A DNA stretch of 60,790 bases from Fragilariopsis cylindrus CCMP1102 (Eukaryota; Bacillariophyta; Bacillariophyceae; Bacillariales; Bacillariaceae): contig FMBT01000512.1 of NCBI GenBank assembly GCA_900095095.1, positions 1 to 60,790 of the forward strand. Direction: 5' to 3'. How positions within the stretch are numbered: position 1 is the first letter of the stretch; each line of letters begins with the position of its first letter. A program made the position numbers and the translations under genes. Under the pieces are notes generated by a model. The model saw nothing but the letters and a program-made list of their open reading frames with translations, had not been told where the DNA came from and did not search any database. Below are positions 20,898 through 31,617 of this stretch, piece by piece.

Positions 20898-22137
20898 TGT
20901 CTTTATTTCTTTCCGTTTTCTTTCTTTCTGATATCGAATTCATGTCTCTATATCCTTTCTTTTTTCCGTCTTTGCACCTTCCCAATCGTCTATTATTTCG
21001 CGTCTCCCTCCTATATACTGTATATAAATAAGATTCGTTGGCATGGTAAAGATCGTGCAAAATTTGTTGAAAAAATGGTAGTGGGTGATATTCAAGGTCT
21101 TGATACCAATCATGGTTGTTTATCATTAATAACTAATGATCAGGGTGGTATTAAGGATGATACTGTCATTGTGAATGCAGGTATGTTTCAATAATGTAAC
21201 TTTACTCTATGGAACCTATACGGTAGGTAGGTAGGGCATGACATGTAATCTCACGAAATGGAATCTCTCTCTGTTCAACTTTATCATTTCTTTTGAAACA
21301 GGTGATTATATTCATATGGTTGTGAATGGTTCCATGAAATTTAGTGATATGGCACATTTTCAAAAACATCTTGATGACTATGATGGTGATGTTACAATGG
21401 AATATTTAGAAGATGATATGCAATTATTAGCATTACAAGGTTCCGGTTCTGCGGATGTTTTATCAAAATTATTACCGGAAGGTTTTAATTTAAAAACTAT
21501 GGCATTTATGACAGGTTTGGATACCACAATAGATGGGATAGAAAATTGTCGTATCACACGATGTGGTTATACTGGTGAAGATGGATTTGAAATTTCGACA
21601 CCATCTGGTATATCCACAATACAAATTGCATCAAAATTATGTAGTGATCCAAATGTTAATCCAACAGGATTAGGTGCACGTGATTCACTCAGGCTCGAAG
21701 CTGGATTATGTTTATATGGGAATGATTTAAATGAAACTATTAATCCTATTATGGGTACACTAGCATGGACATTAGGGAAAGGTGGACCAAATGCACGTCG
21801 ACGTCAGGAACAAGATTTTACCGGTGCCTCTACATTTTTAAAAGAGGATGGTAAATTAAAAAAACAAGCACGGAAACGAATTGGTATTATTGGTATGAAA
21901 GCACCAGCACGACAATATACTGAAATATATGATGTAGATGGTATACAATTAATTGGTGAAATAACATCCGGTACTTTTAGTCCATGTTTAAAAAAACCGA
22001 TTGCAATGGGATATATTGATACTATCATGTCAAAAAATGATACACCAATTAAATTAAAAATTCGTAACAAAATGGTTGATGCACATGTAACAAAAATGCC
22101 ATTTGTGGAATCAAATTATTATCGTGTACCAGAATAA
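20261..22137 (+). CDS. GCVT: Aminomethyltransferase (glycine cleavage T protein), mitochondrial
   Basis: Three exons: 20261-20566, 21033-21180 and 21302-22137, joined at GTAAGG/AG and GTATGT/CAG junctions, giving 429 residues. T protein takes the aminomethyl group from lipoyl-H protein and makes methylene-tetrahydrofolate and ammonia in the mitochondrial matrix; in diatoms this serves photorespiration. Residues 1-35 are Ser/Ala/Arg-rich, a mitochondrial presequence. Family motifs are MVPFAGYELPVLY, SLFDVSHMGQ at the end of exon 1, exon 2 opening with Ile-Arg-Trp, CGYTGEDGFEIS and GLGARDSLRLEAGLCLYG. Length agrees with the family. Intron 1 (466 nt) is long for this window and carries a (CT)n run; intron 2 is 121 nt. 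The stop codon sits inside AATAAATAAA. Confidence 0.93.
20864..20893. repeat. (CT)n microsatellite in GCVT intron 1
   Basis: About 14 CT dinucleotides within the 466-nt first intron, near its pyrimidine-rich 3' half. Confidence 0.85.
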
Positions 22138-22754
22138 ATAAAACTTTTATAATATCTAAATCGTGTTTTGAGTGTAAGAAGAAAATAAAAGGAAGATCAT
22201 TAAAGCACATTAAACGACATGAAAGTTAAAACAATAAATAACTACAAATACAAATATTAATACTATTGTTAAGAATTGCATTATTATTTCTACAGTTAAA
22301 GAAAAGGCGGACATCAGATAGAAAAGATTATACGTACGTACACACAAATAAGCTAGCTCGCAATGAAGATAGTAGCTAGTTAGCTTGGGGTAGATTTTTG
22401 TTGTTGATGCGTGCAGCTGTGGTTTTCTTCTTCCACTTGACTTGCACATACTTCCCTAGTATTACTGTGATGTAATAATGTAGTTTTGTTTTCTACTCAG
22501 CAGCTTTCATTCAAGCTACCATCCCCCAATGTTCTCAGGAGTTTAGTACCATAGCCTGGCTCTACCTCAGATGCAGGAATGCCTCATCATGAGTAAGGTA
22601 ACCAGGAGTGGTATGGAGACCCCCCCCCCCCCCCCTACAACACAACACAGTGAAATATCAAGAGAGAACCCAGCAGTCCACACCATAACCATCGAATCTC
22701 CAGTCAATGTGGGTGATAGCAAAACTACATTATGTGAATAGAAATTGGTTGGTT

Positions 22755-23235
22755 GGTTGGTTTGGATGATTTCGAATCACCACAGGGTGCATGAGAGAGG
22801 AGGATTTCTAATCAAATGGTAGCGTAGGATAAAACTGCTGCACAATGTGTTGTTGTAAACAATTCCTAACAATAATATCCACTCCTAGTTATCTGGTGCA
22901 TGTACATATATGTATAATGCTGCTTGTTCTATTTTTCTGTTCCAACCAAACAACAATACATTAAAACAACAACAATAACAATAGGAACTGCTGTTGTGTG
23001 CGAATGTGTTGTGACTTCCTGTAAACTTCTACATGGTGTTAGTGGTGCAATAATATTGATATGCTGTCACTGGAGAAAATATCACTTCCTCCTCCTCCTG
23101 ATGCATGTATTTGAATGTAGGTTCTATTTCTATCAACCAACAAGTGTATAATATTATGAGGTAAAGGAACATGTTTGGGAATATTCTTTAGGGTTGTATA
23201 GGGGTTGAGAGATAGTGTATAAGATAGGGAAGAAA
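22755..23235 (+). repeat. Dispersed repeat, copy 1 (inverted copy at 38587-39085)
   Basis: This segment matches the reverse complement of 38587-39085 over roughly 480 bases. Matching landmarks, in order on this strand, are TCGAATCACCACAGGGTGCAT, CTAACAATAATATCCACTCC, ATGCTGC...TTCT, CCAACCAAACAACAAT, a GATATGC...CACTGG block, CTCCTCCTGATGCATG, and GGGGTTGAGA...GTATAAGATAGGG. Neither copy has an intact frame, and no terminal structure was recognised. Identity looks like roughly three-quarters by eye. Confidence 0.75.
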
Positions 23236-23798
23236 GTATGACTATAATTGAATAATTATAGCACAACTAGTGATACATAATAAGTTTGTTCTTGGTTTCT
23301 TAGGAGGATCTGATGGGTATGTTATGTGTCTTTCACAGAAAAATAATAAATCATGTGTGTCTTTTTGTATTCACAAGTGCTTCTTTTGTGTTTATCAACA
23401 TAAACATTTCAGTGTGTGGTACTATCCTCTTCTACTATCTGATTGATTGTTTTGTGGTTTGTTTTGTGGTTCAAAATAACAATAATATCAAAATTTCACT
23501 GTGTAGGCATCCTCCTGCTGCTACATATTCAAAGGAAAAAACAAATAACAAAATACATTGTGTCAACCACAAGTGAGAGTAGAGCAGTTTTAGCAGGAAC
23601 CCCAGCTTTCCTAGGTTTACAACTGGGTAGGAAAACACACAGGAAACTAGCTCACTAGCTTCCTTCTTTTGTCAGAACTATTGTATAATATAATTGCAGG
23701 GTTAACAATCATTTCAACATGCCTTAAATGAACAAGTTCTTGCACAACATTTTTAGGCCTACTACTATACTGTGGTAGTATGTGATGATCTACTTGTA

Positions 23799-24145
23799 CC
23801 TTCTACAGCAAGCGCTAAACGTGCAGGGGGCTATCGGTTGTTAATTTTTGCTTGTAATTAAAACATGGTAATTTAGTCTATCAGGTTGCCTATTTTAGCA
23901 GGAAATATAGAACCTTATTGATGTTGATATATGAATTCTGTGTAGAATATTAGTTTAGATGAAGTCTTCAAATTTTGAAAGATATCTTTTATTGATAGAG
24001 TTGTACACAGTTGAATGATGTATAGTTTTACCAGTATATGCTAGTTATTTTTGGGCATTATTTAGTTTTTTGAGTGATAGTGTGTTAATAAAGCGAAAAG
24101 TTTCAACCGATAGCCCCCTACGCGTTTAGCGCTCGCTGGAGGAAG
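23799..24145. mobile_element. TA-flanked terminal-inverted-repeat element (MITE-like), member A
   Basis: The left end CCTTCTACAGCAAGCGCTAA, continuing for about 45 bases through GGGGGCTATCGGTTG, is the imperfect reverse complement of the right end, CAACCGATAGCCCCC through GCGCTCGCTGGAGGAAG. A TA dinucleotide flanks each end. The 347-bp interior is AT-rich with no coding capacity. Short TIR elements with TA target duplications are typical of non-autonomous Tc1/mariner (Stowaway-like) MITEs. The outermost GGAGGAAGTA terminus is shared with members B and C. Confidence 0.7.
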
Positions 24146-24871
24146 TAGGCATGATAGAGGGGGTGTTCGCGCCTCTGAATTTTGTATATTTGGTTTGATT
24201 CACATTTGAAAGAATATAGCCTTTCACGAGCACTAATGATTACGATTGAAACGGATTGATGAATGAGAGCCTAATTCTATTTAGGAGACAATTTGATATG
24301 CCCTCAGGGTTCATACAAGGATGACTGGCGCGGATAAATTCCTTTCCCAAGCCCTTCATATATAGCTCGGGCCTATTAGTCCGAACCGATTTAATTAGCT
24401 TGAGCAGTAGTCGGAGTACTATGTACTTCAATATATACTTCAATATATACTTCAATATATATAGCTCGGGTCGATGGAATCGAAGACGATTGAATTAGCT
24501 TGAGAAGTATTAAGTACATTTTTTTTTGGTTCTGATGCACAATAATAGATTTCTTCATATACCGCCTAGCCGATACAGCAAAAGAATCTCCTGTTGCTAG
24601 TTCCTAAGTTTCGAACTCTGATGAATTTCATCCATTCATCCAATTCCATTCATAAACTGCAAACAAAATATATCACACGAAGAAGATCACCATGGTGTTG
24701 AGATTCTGCGAAGTCAAACTTTACACACACACACCATTATAGATCACACACAGTAAATAGTGAAATAGAAACAACTTTTATCTTCACAAACACATCAAAA
24801 CATCAAACATTCATCATTTATAAAAACTTCTCTTTCGAACACAAGACAAAACAAACAATTGTTTTTCCATC

Positions 24872-26580
24872 ATGATTGCATCCTTACTTCATAATCAAGT
24901 CATCGATCATTGTCGTGATCGTATAAATCCATCTCATATTCAATCATTACCAACATTTACTAGACAGACCACATCGAATTCAAAATCAAACAAACAAAAA
25001 CAGAAACAAACTACACAACATAGTTTACGTCAACGTCGTCGTCCTTCTGATCTATCAACAATTAAGAAAGATAAAAAAAATTGAAAGAAGACGTAAAGAC
25101 AAAAGTAGTGCTAGTCTTGATTATGATTGGCATGATTCTGTTTCATCTATAGACACATCGTCTACAACATCAAACACATCAGAGCCGTCTACATCATCAA
25201 ATGCTCCATCAGCTTCTGATAGCAATAATGATGAGACTACGAATACGAATACAAAAGGCAATAGTAATAAAATTGTATATATGATTAATAAAGTTTTAGT
25301 TGTATATAATTTTGCTATGGTATATATAATTATGTTCATTATTATTGTTGGTACTGCAATCATTGCAACAGAACGTGGTATAGAATCAATGATGCCAGAT
25401 ATATCAATTTATCATCATAACAAAGATGGCAATGCTGATAACATTCCAAATAATCATGTTGATATTGTTATTGCTGCTGCTGCTGCTGCTGCTGCTGATA
25501 TTGCTTCAACTATAATTGAACCACGACAACAACTTGTTGCAGAATTGGTATATATAATTATGTTTATTATTATTGGCGGTACTGCAATCATTGCAATAGA
25601 ACGTGGTATAGAATCAAAGATGCCAGATACTTTGGTTCATCATCATCATAGAGATGCTGATAACGTTGCGAGTTATGTTGATACTGATATTGCTGCTGCT
25701 GCTGATATTGCTTCAACTAAAATTGAACCACGACAACAACTTGTTGCAGAAAAGGAAACTCTACTCGAAAAATTGAAGATATTAGAAGACGTTGGATCAT
25801 GTTCATCAACAGAAGATGAAGAAGATGAAGACGTAGTGGTATCATTAGCATTATCATCACAGTCCGTGTTGCCGTTGTGTTGTACGATTTTTCTCTCCAT
25901 CCCAAAATTTCTGGTTTGCCTCTTACATCATGTTCGTTTCCAGATTTTTCATTCCGATGCAACCATGCATGGTGCATTAATCAATGATGGAGACTTGCCA
26001 GTAATATTAGTAACAACAGAATCCAACCATCGCATACCTCAAACTAAATGTGATAATGATGTAAACTTTCGTTCCAATGAAGATGAAGAAAAAGGTTTTG
26101 CATGCATGGGCGTCTGATGATGAAAAAAGGTGCCAAAGAAAACAAACTGGTACCGGCAATCCCGGTAGGACAGTAAAATTCTTTTATCCGGCTACTTGTA
26201 AAGAACCTACGATATCGCAATCCGAGTCTCCAACTGTACCACGTGAAGAATGTGAAAATGATGTAAACTTCCCTTTTAAAAATAAAGAAGGACAGGATTG
26301 TGCATCGGCATCTAAGGTGCCGAAGAGAACAACCTGGTACCGGCAATCCCGGCTCTGTTTTCCTGGAAAATTCTCTCCTACAGAATCACCAGCTTTACCA
26401 CGTGGTGAATGCCAGAACGATGTAGATTTTCTCTTTCTAAAAAGTAAAGAAGGACAGGATTGTGCATGGGCGTCTGATGGTAAAAATTGATGCCGAAGAA
26501 AACAACCTGGTACCGGCAATCCCGGTAAGATAGTAAAATTCTTCTGTCCTGAAAATTGTAGAGAAAATGTTCCTTGGAGG
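24872..26580 (+). pseudogene. Broken gene: membrane segment plus decayed Cys-repeat module
   Basis: The frame opens at ATG 24872 with a basic Gln/Arg-rich N-terminus and stops at 25084 immediately after a run of eight A (25073-25080). One base fewer in that run would keep the frame open into 25281-26117. That second part contains a hydrophobic segment (YIIMFIIIVGTAIIA) inside a 228-bp tandem duplication (25320-25547 and 25548-25750), then an acidic stretch. After 26040 three degenerate copies of a Cys module (C-x-NDV-x-F ... DCAWAS ... GTGNPG ... CP-x-x-C) run in different frames, interrupted by a frameshift near 26100 and an in-frame TGA at 26488. TGGTACCGGCAATCCCGG occurs three times. Similar short Cys modules occur in diatom secreted proteins. 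The first break could be a sequencing error; the later ones look like true decay. Confidence 0.6.
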
Positions 26581-27008
26581 CGCCTACTGAATCACCTACT
26601 GAATCAAATCCTAGCTCTACAGCAGTAGTGGTATACTATAAGCTAGCATACCGTATTTGTTTATTTATCTATATCTATATTTCTCAAATCCGTCGTCGTC
26701 GTCGAGCATAAATGCAATAAAATGTATGCCACATAATATACGTTACAATAATACATGTAGGAATATCCACTCTGTATAATCCCTTTCCGAAATTTATTTA
26801 CCGTACAACAATAAATAAGAACACTCTCTTCACAACCAAAATATTCGTAACGATTTGAACGTGCCAAATTATCTTTTAATTTCATGGCGAGAACAGTACT
26901 TTACCGGTATCATCTGAAAGCTTTACAACTCCCACACGATGTCCCTCCCCTGAAATTCGATACATTCGTAAACAATACAGAGTTTTCCATTGTGTACAGT
27001 AGATGCTT
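26581..27008. other. Short intergenic region
   Basis: No gene seen. Short frames on both strands have no motif and look like chance. Confidence 0.45.
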
Positions 27009-27731
27009 TTACTCATCAGGGCATGTATTATCACTATATACAGAGTAATCATCACATGAATCTTCGTCACTTATTGACATACTTCCCGTGGAGGTTTCGC
27101 CTTCACTCTCAGAAAATACAGTATCGCCCTCTTTGAAGAAATATTCTTCTATCGCTGCTTCAATTTCCTCCTCTAATGTATGACCCTCTGACACCAGCCA
27201 ACACGAACCATACACACGATCAGTTGAAAGGCCTAACCTGTCGGCGGAATCTTCGATCTCCCTGGGCACAATAGTCGCTGTGGCACATCCATTAGGGCAA
27301 CGTATAGGCGGAGGATCATTGTGTAAATCAATGTCATCTTTCGAACACCCTGCATATACTGAAAATTTCACATTACGTTCAAAGAAACTATGACGTGGAT
27401 ACGGAATCAATGCATACATAATCTTCATAGTTTTCTGCCATATCAATTCATTTGTACCATATTCGCAGATGGTTGCACCGGCCATTCTCGAAAGATGGTT
27501 GACTATTTTGTTTCTAAATTCGGCTGTAACAGTTTCTGAATTAAACTGTTCCCGACTTGTTTCTCGGTGTCCAATTAAAACATTCAAATACTTTCTTCCA
27601 GGTACCATATGCTCTGCAAGTCCCAAAGCAAGAAGGATGTCGACCTTCTTTAGAATTGGATATTCGTTACTCTCGCTTGTTCGATGAACAGCCAAACGAA
27701 CTGACAGCCTGTTCCAACGTATCAATGACAT
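27009..27731 (-). CDS. Hypothetical protein
   Basis: A 240-residue frame starting at ATG 27731; a TTG four codons upstream is the only other nearby start, and an in-frame TAA precedes that. The composition is globular: KKVDILLALGLAEHMVPG, FRNKIVNHLSRMAGATI, a possible Cys cluster (IRCPNGCATATI) and an acidic Ser-rich C-terminus ending in SDNTCPDE. No signal peptide or membrane segment is visible. I do not recognise the family. Unlike its neighbours it uses a mixed codon set with few trinucleotide repeats, which supports real coding. It could be an exon of a larger gene. Confidence 0.55.
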   Translation of the reverse strand: MSLIRWNRLSVRLAVHRTSESNEYPILKKVDILLALGLAEHMVPGRKYLNVLIGHRETSREQFNSETVTAEFRNKIVNHLSRMAGATICEYGTNELIWQKTMKIMYALIPYPRHSFFERNVKFSVYAGCSKDDIDLHNDPPPIRCPNGCATATIVPREIEDSADRLGLSTDRVYGSCWLVSEGHTLEEEIEAAIEEYFFKEGDTVFSESEGETSTGSMSISDEDSCDDYSVYSDNTCPDE

Positions 27732-28862
27732 ATTGTTGGACAAGATTACACATTACTGAAAGAGTGTTATTTCGAACGACGATGTGTTTAAAAGGTCCAA
27801 AGTTTGTAGGACAAGCGAAAGGAAAACTATATAGCTCTAACGCGATTTAAAAATTCCATTATTAGACTTTTCCAACCATCAACTCCTAAAACCTTTAAAA
27901 AAATAATTCTTCTCCTTATCACATTCATTTTTCTTGACATCCCAGTGTAGCAGTGTACCTTGATGTTCTCTTACACTTTGTATAGCTTTCCTCATATAGG
28001 TAATGCAATTTAATTGCACTACCACGATTCCCCCGAAACGTCCACCATCTGTTTCCGTTTACAGTACTTCCATGTACTTCAAGTATCATCATCTTTTAAT
28101 ATTTAATGAAAAATCTTACAAGAAGAACTAGCGGCACTTTCAAAGTCGGGAACACACATTGGAAAGAAAAAACAGTACACGTTGTAACGAATATTCATTT
28201 AATGTATTCAATGATGATGTCATTGTTGCTGCCGTTATTTTTAATGGGGTTCGATAATCTAATTCCGTTTCGTTACAGAATGAATTGTTGTTGCTGAATG
28301 TTGTTGTTGAATGATGATGATTATGATGATGAATGATGATGAATCTAGCGCTCCAAAGGTAGACGAGGTCGGTTTGAGTCCCGGGAAGTCCCGGGACTTG
28401 AATTATCTTCATTCCGATTTAGAAAAGATATTAAAAAAGACGCGTGGATCTTTTTTATGTTCAGGTACATATTTTCAAAATTTCAAATTTCGAAACCGCA
28501 TCATGAATGAATCGAATCATAATCATGACGACACAAAAGATCATTACTGATTACCTACTGTAATGCCTACTAATGCCTTCTCAAAATAACCCAAACAAAC
28601 AAACAAATTGCAACGCAATATTTGTTGTTGTGCATTATTCGAACCTGACTCTAGTAGACTCACTCGACACGTACGGACCTACCTCTATTATTCCTGTATC
28701 CTGTATTTAACATCCGCACCTGACATGACATTATACAGTAGACAATACAGTACTAAACACTAGCTTGCAATAAACAAAGACAGGACGCAGCACAGCCATC
28801 GTACAGTAGCGTAGCATTATTACCGCATCACTAATAAGGCAAAAACGAAGAGACGAGATATC
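27732..28862. other. Intergenic region before the prolyl 4-hydroxylase gene
   Basis: No credible gene. It holds GATGATGAT microrepeats near 28310 and a CCCGGGAAGTCCCGGGAC palindrome-rich segment at 28380-28398. TACAGTA motifs cluster at 28735-28760. Confidence 0.45.
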
Positions 28863-31617
28863 ATGAAATTTAATTTGTCCCAATATTCCTTGGTACTATT
28901 ATTGTACGTCTTGGTCATTCTAGCCATTATTCGTCCTACTGCTGCTGCTGCTACTAGTGCACGTCCCGTAGTTGTTCCTGTAGAAGAAGAAGACGTTGAT
29001 ATAGACGTTGATGCAGACGATGATGAAGCAGACAATAGTAGTAAAGATTATTGGTCAATGAATACTAATAATAATATATCATTAATTATTCATCGCAATG
29101 GTGAAATTGATCCATGTGGTGTAACTGGAGTTATCACACAAGAGAACTTTATTAATAATTTATTGCCACCGTCTTCATCAAACAAATTAAAATTACAACT
29201 AAATAAATATGAAATAGAATCAAGATTAACAGATAATATCTTTAAGAATCTACTTACTACTAGTACAATGAACGATGATGATCATGGTCATCAGAAACAT
29301 AATAATATGGATGGATGTGGTCCTGGTGATGGTAGGATAAATAATGGAGCAGTAATAATCAACGATGATGATGATAATGATGCAGTATCATCTTTTTATC
29401 AACATTGTGATCGTGGACCTACATATACACCTATATTATTAGATCATACTAAATTAATTAAAACAACTTCGAAGAATGGTGGATCATTACCCTGTCGATT
29501 TTATACAAGAGAAGGATTAAGAATAACAAGTTTCAAACAATTTACAAATTTAATTATTGATCATCAACAACAGCAACACTCCTGTGCTAATCCACAAGAT
29601 AATGATGGTGAGGATTTTCATTTATATGCTGTACCTGCTGGTCGTGTATTTATATTTGCACCATCTTATATAGGTGAAATATTTGAATTAAATCATCTGA
29701 AATTATTACCGGATGTCAATAAATCAATTACGTTAAAAGTGTTATCCATAAATCCAAAAATATTTGATATACTAAATATTTTTACAACAAAGGAAGCCAC
29801 TCTAATAGTACAACGTGCATTAAATGAAAAATCACCATCTCATAAAATTAAAAGAAGTACAACAGGTTCCAGTAGTACTAGTATAATACAAAAAAGAACA
29901 TCTGAAAATGCCTTTGATACACATAGTAAAGTTGCATTAGAATTAAAAAAAAGAATCTTCGAATTATTAGGGTTTGATGAGTATTGGAATGGACATGATG
30001 ATGGATTACAAGTATTACGATATAAGTAAGTTATATATGTTATGTTATGTTTCGTTTATTGTTATATCTTGATGTGAAAACGATGATGATGATGATATTG
30101 CTGTTCCTGTTTGCTTGCACCTGAAGTAGAGCCAGAACGTGATACCTAGACTCCTTGAGCACAACAGGAACGTCTTTGACCCAATTGGCTGATATAGGAC
30201 GCTTTTTGTTGGTGTCAGGGGGGGGAAGTCGTCTCCAAGAACCCTAATAAGCGCCCTGATTTTTCCATGATGTCGTAATAATTAGGCACCCTTTTTTAAA
30301 GGGCCCGAAGAAAGAGCTTTCAAGTACTGTACTAAATCAGAATGAATGAAGAAATCAAATTATATTTCAAATTAGGCGGGGTTCGAACCCGCGACCTCCA
30401 TTCCACGGGAGTGGAGGCCTGGAGGCCTGTAACCAACTACACTATATTATGACTGCTGTTGCTGTTGCTGTTGTTGATGCTGTTGCTGATGCCGATTCTG
30501 ATGCTGGTACGATGCTTTCGGATTGGTGCTGGGGACTTTATATTGTCATGATGTGGAAATGCCGATGCTGTTATTATCACTTTCGTATTAGTGCAGATGA
30601 TCTATCTACGTGCTAAATGATGATGATGATGATGGTAGTTGTCGGGTCGTGTTTTGTTGTGTCGTTTGTCGTGTCGTGTCGTGATACTATTTACTGTCAC
30701 AATCATACACACGGCCTCAATATTGCGTCATACTCATTCATTCTGTCATTTTTCTTTTTGTATTCTTGTTTTTGTATCATATCATATCATATCATATCAT
30801 ATCATACTAAAATAAAATAAAATGATATAAAACAGTATGACGACTGCATATGTACCCCATATGGATTATATATCATCACCATCAAAATCAATATTTGATT
30901 ATAGATCACAATTAAAGGGTGGTAATCGATATGCAACTGTTTTGTTGTATATGACTGATATGCCTACAAATAATAGTGGTGGTGAAACAGTTTTTTCAAA
31001 AGCATGGCCATCATCTAATATTGGTAATGTTGATGAACGTAAATCACATGCGGATGCATTAATTGAATTGAGACAATCCGGTGATGCCGAACGTGCTGGT
31101 ATTCAAGAAGATTCTTGGGAAGAAAGTATGATTGCAACCTGTCGATCAAGAATGGCGATCCGACCATATTCGGGACGTGCTGTATTATTTTATTCACAAC
31201 TATCCAAATGGACAACCCGATAGGATGTCCACTCACGGGGGTTGTCCTGTATTACAGGGTGATAAGTGGGCAGCTAATTTATGGGTATGGAATACACCAC
31301 GACAAGATTTTGTTGGATCACCTGTTCGTCAAGATTTAATTGATGCTGGATATAAAGAAGAAAAAAATAATCCACCATCCTCATCAACTCAAGCACAAAA
31401 AATTAAAGCAATATTTAAAAATTCAAAACAAGATCCAACTATGAAGGATGCTGTTTTGTATTATGATGAGGCAATGTATTGGGGTAAACTTGGTTTTAAT
31501 GATCCACCATTACATTCAGATACATATGAAGGTCATAGATGGAATGTTAAAGTAAATGATATAGTTGTTCAAAGTTGGGTGATTGGTAAATCAAAAGAAC
31601 AAAAATTTACTATATAA
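28863..31617 (+). CDS. Prolyl 4-hydroxylase-like 2-oxoglutarate/Fe(II) oxygenase, two exons, one frame break
   Basis: Exon 1 (28863-30025) begins with a signal peptide (SLVLLLYVLVILAIIRPTAAA) and an acidic linker, then the oxygenase domain with RTSENAFDTHS and GLQVLRY. The 810-nt intron (GTAAGT ... AACAG, 30026-30835) splits a codon; exon 2 (30836-31617) continues with AYVPHMDY, carrying the HxD iron ligands, then NRYATVLLYMTD, GGETVFS and GRAVLFYS. Just after that, near 31192-31205, the frame shifts by one base. The remainder, in the next frame, has STHGGCPVLQGDKWAANLW (distal iron His and the 2-oxoglutarate-binding Lys) and a C-terminal region typical of the family. Read as it stands, translation stops at 31223. 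The enzyme family hydroxylates proline in secreted or wall proteins in the ER. The break may be an assembly error, a true mutation or recoding. Confidence 0.82.
30370..30452 (-). other. tRNA-like sequence inside the prolyl-hydroxylase intron, antisense
   Basis: On the minus strand the order is an A-box-like TAGTGTAGTTGG, a duplicated AGGCCTCC segment, a hairpin-prone CCTCCAC...GTGGAATGGAGG, then a typical variable loop AGGTC and a perfect T arm (GCGGG, TTCGAAC, CCCGC). The acceptor ends do not pair and no standard 7-base anticodon loop forms, so it is not a functional tRNA as read. It looks like a tRNA pseudogene or a tRNA-derived SINE head with intact polymerase III boxes. Confidence 0.5.

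Larger units (their letters stand above)
22138..24871. other. Repeat-rich gene-free region
   Basis: About 2.7 kb without a gene. It contains a poly-C tract (22620-22635), one arm of a dispersed inverted repeat pair (22755-23235) and a TA-flanked inverted-repeat element (23799-24145), each listed. A triplicated ACTTCAATATATA unit lies at 24427-24460, and ATATAGCTCGGG(C/T)C recurs at 24360 and 24460. Confidence 0.6.

Noticed and set aside
30370..30452. Functional tRNA gene
   Set aside because: Acceptor ends do not pair and no 7-base anticodon loop with U33 can be drawn, so it is described only as tRNA-like.
30617..30820. 67-codon plus-strand frame in the oxygenase intron
   Set aside because: Low complexity, begins in an ATG repeat and lies wholly inside an intron with good splice sites.
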